Shown: piece after piece, positions 13,724 to 17,666 of the stretch
Layout of the letters: every line of letters starts with the position of its first letter
How positions within the stretch are numbered: position 1 is the stretch's first letter
From: an uncultured Clostridia bacterium
GTDB taxonomy: Bacteria > Bacillota > Clostridia > UMGS1810
Length of the DNA stretch: 17,666 nucleotides
Assembly: GCA_937959315.1 (NCBI GenBank)
Contig: CALGRC010000142.1
Location: forward strand, 1-17,666
Direction of reading: 5' to 3'
Notes under the pieces: generated by a model
Seen by the model: only the letters and a program-made list of their open reading frames with translations
Databases searched by the model: none
What the model was told of the DNA's origin: nothing
Made by a program: the position numbers and the translations under genes

Positions 13724-15940
13724 TTGAAAATACTCATGGCGCTTGCCGGGCTGGACATCGGCGGCGCAGAAACGCATGTTGTAGAACTATCCAAAGAAAT
13801 CAAACGGAGGGGTTATGATGTCGTCATGGTCTCGGGCGGCGGCGTCTATCAAAAAGAAGTGGAGGAAGCTGGTATCCGCCACTATACTGTACCCATCAAG
13901 CGGCGCAGCATCAGCGACATGGCACGTGCCCGCCGGAAGCTGAAAAAAATCCTGAAGGCCGAAAAACCCGACCTGGTTCATGCACACGCGCGTATCCCGG
14001 CATTTTTGCTGCACTCCATCCACCAATTTCACCGGCACGACTTTGTGTTTGTCACCACCGCGCATTGGACCTTCGACACCTCCCCTGCGCTCAAGGCCCT
14101 CACCCGCTGGGGGGACAAAACGCTGGCGGTCAGCGAAGATTTGAAACGGTATTTGCTGGATAACTACCGTGTGAAAGAAAAAAATATCTATATCAGCATC
14201 AACGGCATTGACGGGACCAAATTCAGTAAGGATATTGACGGCAGCGCGTTTGCCAAAGAATTTTCCCTCACGCCCGGCGCCAAACGTATCTCTTATGTCA
14301 GCCGGTTAAACCCGGCCGTCTGTGCGCCTGCCTATGCGCTGATTGCCGAACTCCCCGCCATTGACAAGGCGGTGCCTGGGGTAGAACTCATCATTGTAGG
14401 GGACGGCGACTGTTATGCCGATATGAAACAAAAAGCGGAAGATATGAATAAGCAATTGGGACGCACCGCCGTATACGTTACCGGCCCGCGCACCGACATC
14501 AACCAGATCCATGCCTGCGCTGACGTGTGCGTTGGGGTCAGCCGGGCGATACTAGAGCCCATGAGCATGGAAAAACGCTGCGTGGTTGCCGGGCAGGAGG
14601 GGTACATTGGCATTTTAAACGAACAGAACCTGGATACCGCCATTGCCTGCAACCTGACTTGCCGCGGCTGCGATCCATTGGATGCGGCACGGCTGCGGGA
14701 AGATGTGATAAAACTATTCCAGATGGACGATACAGAGGCCAAGGCTGTGACCGATTTTGAAAAATATGTGGTGGAAACCCACTACAGCGTCAAAACTATG
14801 GCGGACGACAACCTTCATATGTATGCCGACGCCATGCACGACTGCGGGGAAACAGTTGCGATTTTAGGATATTACGGGTTTGGCAACACTGGCGACGATG
14901 CGCTGCTGCGCGCTATTTTGGAAGACCTGCGCGAACAGGCGCCCATGGCCGGGCCGGTGGTACTGTCCTTCCGTCCTCAAAAAACGCGGGCAGACTACGG
15001 TGTGCAAAGCATCAACCGTTTCAACCTGTTCGCTATCCGCCGCCTGTTTTCCCGCATCCATCTTTTCATTTCGGGCGGCGGCAGCCTGATCCAGGACGTT
15101 ACCAGCACCAAATCGCTGCTGTATTATTTGTGGATGATCCGGCTGGCCAAAAAGAAGGGGCTGCCGGTCATGCTGTACGCCAACGGCATTGGCCCAGTGG
15201 TAAAAGAAAAAGACCGGCGCCGGGTGGCGCCGGTACTCAATACGGTAGACTGCATCACCCTGCGGGATGAAGCATCACTGCAAACCCTGCGGGATCTTGG
15301 GGTCACAAAGCCGGACATCACCTTATCCGCCGATCCGGCACTGGGCATCCGCAGCTATGATACCGACGGCGCCAAGCGCCTGCTGCAAAGCTATGGCCTT
15401 TCTGACGGGGAGCCATTCTTCTGCCTGTCCATCCGGCGGTGGCGCGGCGCTCCAGAAGGGCTGGACAGCCATTTTGCCGCGCTTGCCGATTACATTGCAC
15501 AGACCTATCATCTAACGCCGGTTTTTGTCCCCATGCAATATGAAAAAGACATTCCCCTTTGCCGGTTGGTACAGTCCAAAATGAAAAAACGGGCCGTTTT
15601 ATTAGACCAAAATATGGACACCAGCCTTATCCTGGGCGTAATGTCCTTATCAGAAGCGGCGGTTGCCGTGCGGCTGCACATGCTCATTTTTGGCACACTG
15701 CTGGGGCTGCCGGTTATGGGCATTGACTATGACCCCAAAGTACGCGGTTTCCAAACCTATATTGGACAGCCATACTGCCTGCAGCCCAGCCAAATATCCG
15801 ATGGAAGCTGGAAAACATCGGTAGACAGCTTTTTCCAAAACCGCTCCGCTATCCGTGCGGAAATTGAACAAATCCTCCCCAGCTTGCAGGAAAAAGCCAA
15901 ACAGAGCGCTGTGCTGGCAGCAAAACTGATAAACCAATAA
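13724..15940 (+). CDS. csaB: Fused GT4-like glycosyltransferase and CsaB-like polysaccharide pyruvyl transferase
   Basis: The 738-residue protein has two halves. Residues 1-370 resemble a GT4 (GT-B) glycosyltransferase: ILMALAGLDIGGAETHV at the N-terminus, VHAHARIPAF, ELIIVGDGD, then VSRAILEPMSMEK, where E278 is the second Glu of the usual E-x7-E and the first is replaced by Val270. Residues 375-730 are a CsaB-type pyruvyl transferase: ILGYYGFGNTGDDALL (380-395), SGGGSLIQD (450-458), YANGIGPV, and VRLHMLIFG with R650 and H652. CsaB adds ketal-pyruvate from phosphoenolpyruvate to the secondary wall polymer, making the ligand of SLH domains. The frame is open from 13589, but that lies inside the AraC gene. 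The TTG at 13724, eight bases after GGGAG, gives the natural LKILMALAGL start; the ATG at 13736 is an alternative. Three SLH proteins in the same window support the assignment. Confidence 0.85.
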   Translation: MKILMALAGLDIGGAETHVVELSKEIKRRGYDVVMVSGGGVYQKEVEEAGIRHYTVPIKRRSISDMARARRKLKKILKAEKPDLVHAHARIPAFLLHSIHQFHRHDFVFVTTAHWTFDTSPALKALTRWGDKTLAVSEDLKRYLLDNYRVKEKNIYISINGIDGTKFSKDIDGSAFAKEFSLTPGAKRISYVSRLNPAVCAPAYALIAELPAIDKAVPGVELIIVGDGDCYADMKQKAEDMNKQLGRTAVYVTGPRTDINQIHACADVCVGVSRAILEPMSMEKRCVVAGQEGYIGILNEQNLDTAIACNLTCRGCDPLDAARLREDVIKLFQMDDTEAKAVTDFEKYVVETHYSVKTMADDNLHMYADAMHDCGETVAILGYYGFGNTGDDALLRAILEDLREQAPMAGPVVLSFRPQKTRADYGVQSINRFNLFAIRRLFSRIHLFISGGGSLIQDVTSTKSLLYYLWMIRLAKKKGLPVMLYANGIGPVVKEKDRRRVAPVLNTVDCITLRDEASLQTLRDLGVTKPDITLSADPALGIRSYDTDGAKRLLQSYGLSDGEPFFCLSIRRWRGAPEGLDSHFAALADYIAQTYHLTPVFVPMQYEKDIPLCRLVQSKMKKRAVLLDQNMDTSLILGVMSLSEAAVAVRLHMLIFGTLLGLPVMGIDYDPKVRGFQTYIGQPYCLQPSQISDGSWKTSVDSFFQNRSAIRAEIEQILPSLQEKAKQSAVLAAKLINQ

Positions 15941-15960
15941 GCCCTGGCAAAAAGGGCATA

Positions 15961-15998
15961 AAAAAATGGGCAGCCGTATTTTCGGCTGTCCATTTTTT
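15961..15998. terminator. Bidirectional terminator between CsaB fusion and SLH gene
   Basis: Arms AAAAAATGGGCAGCCG (15961-15976) and CGGCTGTCCATTTTTT (15983-15998) pair with a single G-U (or A-C on the other strand) mismatch around loop TATTTT. The A and T runs at the stem ends give a U-tract on either strand. It lies 20 bases after the stop of the plus-strand gene and 11 bases after the minus-strand SLH gene's stop, so it serves both. A smaller GCCCT/AGGGC hairpin (15941-15957) precedes it. Confidence 0.85.
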
Positions 15999-16009
15999 AT
16001 TTCTGCTAT

Positions 16010-16396
16010 TTATTTGATAAACATCTGGCAAAACCGCGTCAAAATCTGCGCGGCCTGTGCGCGGGTTGCCGTATCCTGCGGCAGCAGCACAGCGCCGTCC
16101 GTCCCATTGATAATCCCGGTCCCAACTGCCCATGCCATGGCGTCGGTTGCATAGCTGCTCACTGATCCGGCATCGGAATACTGTGCAAAATCAGCAGCCC
16201 CGGTGACCGAATAGCCTTTATACTGCGCATAGCGGTACAAAATAGCAGCCATCTGCTCACGGGTGATGGCGTCATCCGGCCCAAACCGGCCATCGCCATA
16301 GCCTTTTACAATGTTTCTGGTAGTCGCCCACGAAATAGCCTTGCTGTAATACTGGTCTGCCGCTACGTCCGCAAATCCTGAAACTGGAACCACCGG
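16010..16396 (-). pseudogene. C-terminal two SLH domains, cut off from the gene at 16397-17658 by an in-frame TAG
   Basis: This stretch continues the frame of the gene at 16397-17658 beyond the TAG at 16397-16399. It reads PVVPVSGFADVAADQYYSKA, then a full SLH domain with YGDGRFGPDDAITREQM, and a further SLH with NGTDGAVLLPQDTATRAQA, ending FCQMFIK and TAA. The SLH triple is usual at the end of such proteins, and the linker after the stop (LDG, stop, PVVPVSG) is typical of the junction between the first and second SLH domains. There is no ribosome site and no signal peptide before the GTG at 16393, so independent translation is unlikely. The best reading is one protein broken by a nonsense change or a base error. 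Loss of two of three SLH domains would weaken wall anchoring. Confidence 0.7.
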
Positions 16397-17658
16397 CTAG
16401 CCGTCCAGCCTGTAGAGGATGGTGACAATCATCCCGCGGGAAGTGGTGGCGTTGGGCTCAAAAGTGGTATTGCTGGTACCATTCATCAACCCTTTTTCAA
16501 AAACATATTTCACAGCATCGTAATACCACTGCCCAGATGCGACATCCGCAAAAGACATTGTTTGGTTGGTGTTATTTCCGCCAGAAATGGTAATCCGGTT
16601 GGGATTGCCGCTGCTGCTATTGCTGCTGCTGTTGCCGCGGTTGTTATTATAATCGTTGTCTTCGTCGTCATCATCTCTGCCCGTGTATTCCCACTGCGCA
16701 TAGACTGTAGTATCTTTTTCAAAGACGGTATTGAGGGTGATTTTCTTGCCGCCCTCTTCTTGGGTATACCAGCCGTTAAATTCATAGTTGCCGCTGCGCT
16801 CGGCCTCCGGCAGCTTATCAATCGTCAGCTTGCCTTCGTTATTGGTGACGGCACTTTTCACATCCACCGTACCGCCGTTCGCATCAAACTTGACCGTATA
16901 GGTCTGCGGCGCAACAACATTGCCATCTTCGTCTACGTCCAGCGTAATGCCAGTCAATGTCTCGTTGATGGCGTCTACAATTTCCTCATTGGTTAAGTCT
17001 GCAAAATCTGCATTGTTTTGTTTGATCTGCTCCATATCCACATAAAGCAGCGGCAGGTCTGTTCCGCCAGTCACATTGTCCAGCGTGACTTTCGGCAAAG
17101 TGGTCACGCCGCTGCCCATGCCATATTCAATATTGGCATATGCGTCTTCGTCAGGATTGAGCACGGAATTTTCTACTGTTGCCTCAGCGCCGTTGACCAT
17201 GACAGAAGTATAGCTCCCGCCGTCAATCGCCACATCGCTCAGCTTACCGCCGGTAACGCAGTAGAACTGCACACCATGCTTTGCTTTTCCGTTGGTGTCA
17301 ATGGTAACATGTTCAATCACTGTATTGTTGCCGGCTGCGTTCACCAAAACCAGCGTACCGCCCGGCACATCCTCTGTACCGGTATATTTTATGGTTTTCC
17401 CGTCGCCGTCAACGGTGATGCCCGGCGTTTGAATGTTGATGGACTGTGTGGTTTCAATATCCTTCAAAAGCTTCACAGTGTCGCCGTCCTGCGCACCGGC
17501 AATGGCCTGCGCAAGTGTTTCATACACCGTCACCGCACCGTTTTCATCGGTAATCGCCGCCTCGCCCAGCTTGGTCATATCGTCAGTGAAATAGGTAAAG
17601 CCCTTGAGGCCGCTCTCGTCTTGCGCAGAACCGCTGCCGGTCACCTGCACAAAATCCT
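16397..17658 (-). CDS. SLH surface protein with beta-helix region and InlB B-repeat (5' end missing, ends at in-frame TAG)
   Basis: The visible 420 codons begin inside the gene; its start lies beyond the contig end. Residue numbers here count from the GTG at 17650. In order: a parallel beta-helix type region (about 45-190; VYETLAQAIAGAQDGDTVKL, GITVDGDGKTI, VIEHVTIDTNG); a connecting acidic part; an InlB B-repeat / Listeria-Bacteroides repeat (about 255-322; YTVKFDANGGTV ... YEFNGWYTQEEGG ... TTVYAQWEY); an Asp/Asn/Ser linker (about 324-350); and one SLH domain (about 365-417; FADVASGQWYYDAV). The frame then meets TAG and continues into two more SLH domains. The upstream in-frame TAG at 17657-17659 is created by adapter sequence and is not biological. 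Surface adhesion or carbohydrate contact is inferred from the domains. The gene is convergent to the CsaB fusion. Confidence 0.8.
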
Positions 17659-17666
17659 AGATCGGA
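17659..17666 (+). other. Probable sequencing-adapter remnant at contig end
   Basis: The last eight bases are AGATCGGA, identical to the first eight bases of the Illumina TruSeq adapter (AGATCGGAAGAGC). They follow a T, as expected after A-tailed ligation, and they introduce an immediate stop codon into an otherwise open frame. An 8-base match alone can occur by chance, but its place at the exact end makes adapter carry-over the best explanation. Confidence 0.7.

Noticed and set aside
14648..14671. Radical-SAM enzyme suggested by CNLTCRGC.
   Set aside because: The surrounding 370 residues fit a GT-B glycosyltransferase, and there is no room for or sign of a radical-SAM TIM barrel.
16620..16680. 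Low-complexity trinucleotide-like tract considered as a microsatellite or phase-variable repeat.
   Set aside because: It encodes the Asp/Asn/Ser linker before the SLH domain; the codons are mixed rather than a uniform repeat unit.

Overview
The window looks like one end of a contig from a Gram-positive anaerobe of the Clostridia, probably from a gut or anaerobic community metagenome. The signs are three proteins with S-layer homology (SLH) domains, a CsaB-type pyruvyl transferase that makes the cell-wall ligand for such domains, strong Shine-Dalgarno sequences (AAGGAGGGG, TAAGGAGGG), some GTG and TTG starts, and AraC regulators of the carbohydrate type. Genus cannot be read from the sequence. 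No RNA genes, insertion sequences, phage genes or CRISPR arrays were seen. Coding density is high and no gene-free stretch exceeds about 120 bases.

Region 1 (1-6663, all minus strand) reads right to left from a good sigma-A type promoter at 6635-6663. It runs through an intracellular GH57-like enzyme (5180-6583), a secreted protein with three C-terminal SLH domains and three internal repeats of about 72 residues (3302-5125), a secreted protein with N-terminal SLH domains (600-3272), and a secreted protein with a LamG / 3-keto-disaccharide-hydrolase-like domain cut by the window edge (1-581). Short gaps suggest one operon.

Region 2 (6693-12846) holds carbohydrate-oxidation genes. An FAD-dependent oxidoreductase (minus) is divergent from an AraC regulator with a PocR-like sensor (plus). 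A 19-bp-arm palindrome terminates that regulator and a convergent CE4-type deacetylase. Next is a three-gene minus-strand operon: two TIM-barrel sugar isomerase/epimerase-like proteins and a Gfo/Idh/MocA oxidoreductase. It is divergent from a second, cupin-type AraC regulator. The two divergent intergenic regions share a 45-bp ungapped similarity (31/45 identical by eye), which suggests common control.

Region 3 (12847-17666) has the cupin-AraC gene followed 34 bases later by a two-domain protein, an N-terminal GT4-like glycosyltransferase fused to a C-terminal CsaB-like polysaccharide pyruvyl transferase. A bidirectional terminator separates it from a convergent SLH protein with a beta-helix region and an InlB-type B-repeat. 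That SLH gene is interrupted by an in-frame TAG. The last eight bases (AGATCGGA) match the start of the Illumina TruSeq adapter, so the window probably ends in sequencing-adapter sequence at a contig end.

Taken together (inference), the locus pairs enzymes that oxidise, epimerise and de-acylate a carbohydrate with surface proteins held by SLH domains and with an enzyme that makes the pyruvylated wall polymer those domains bind. The substrate is unknown. No transporter or secreted glycosidase is visible in the window.
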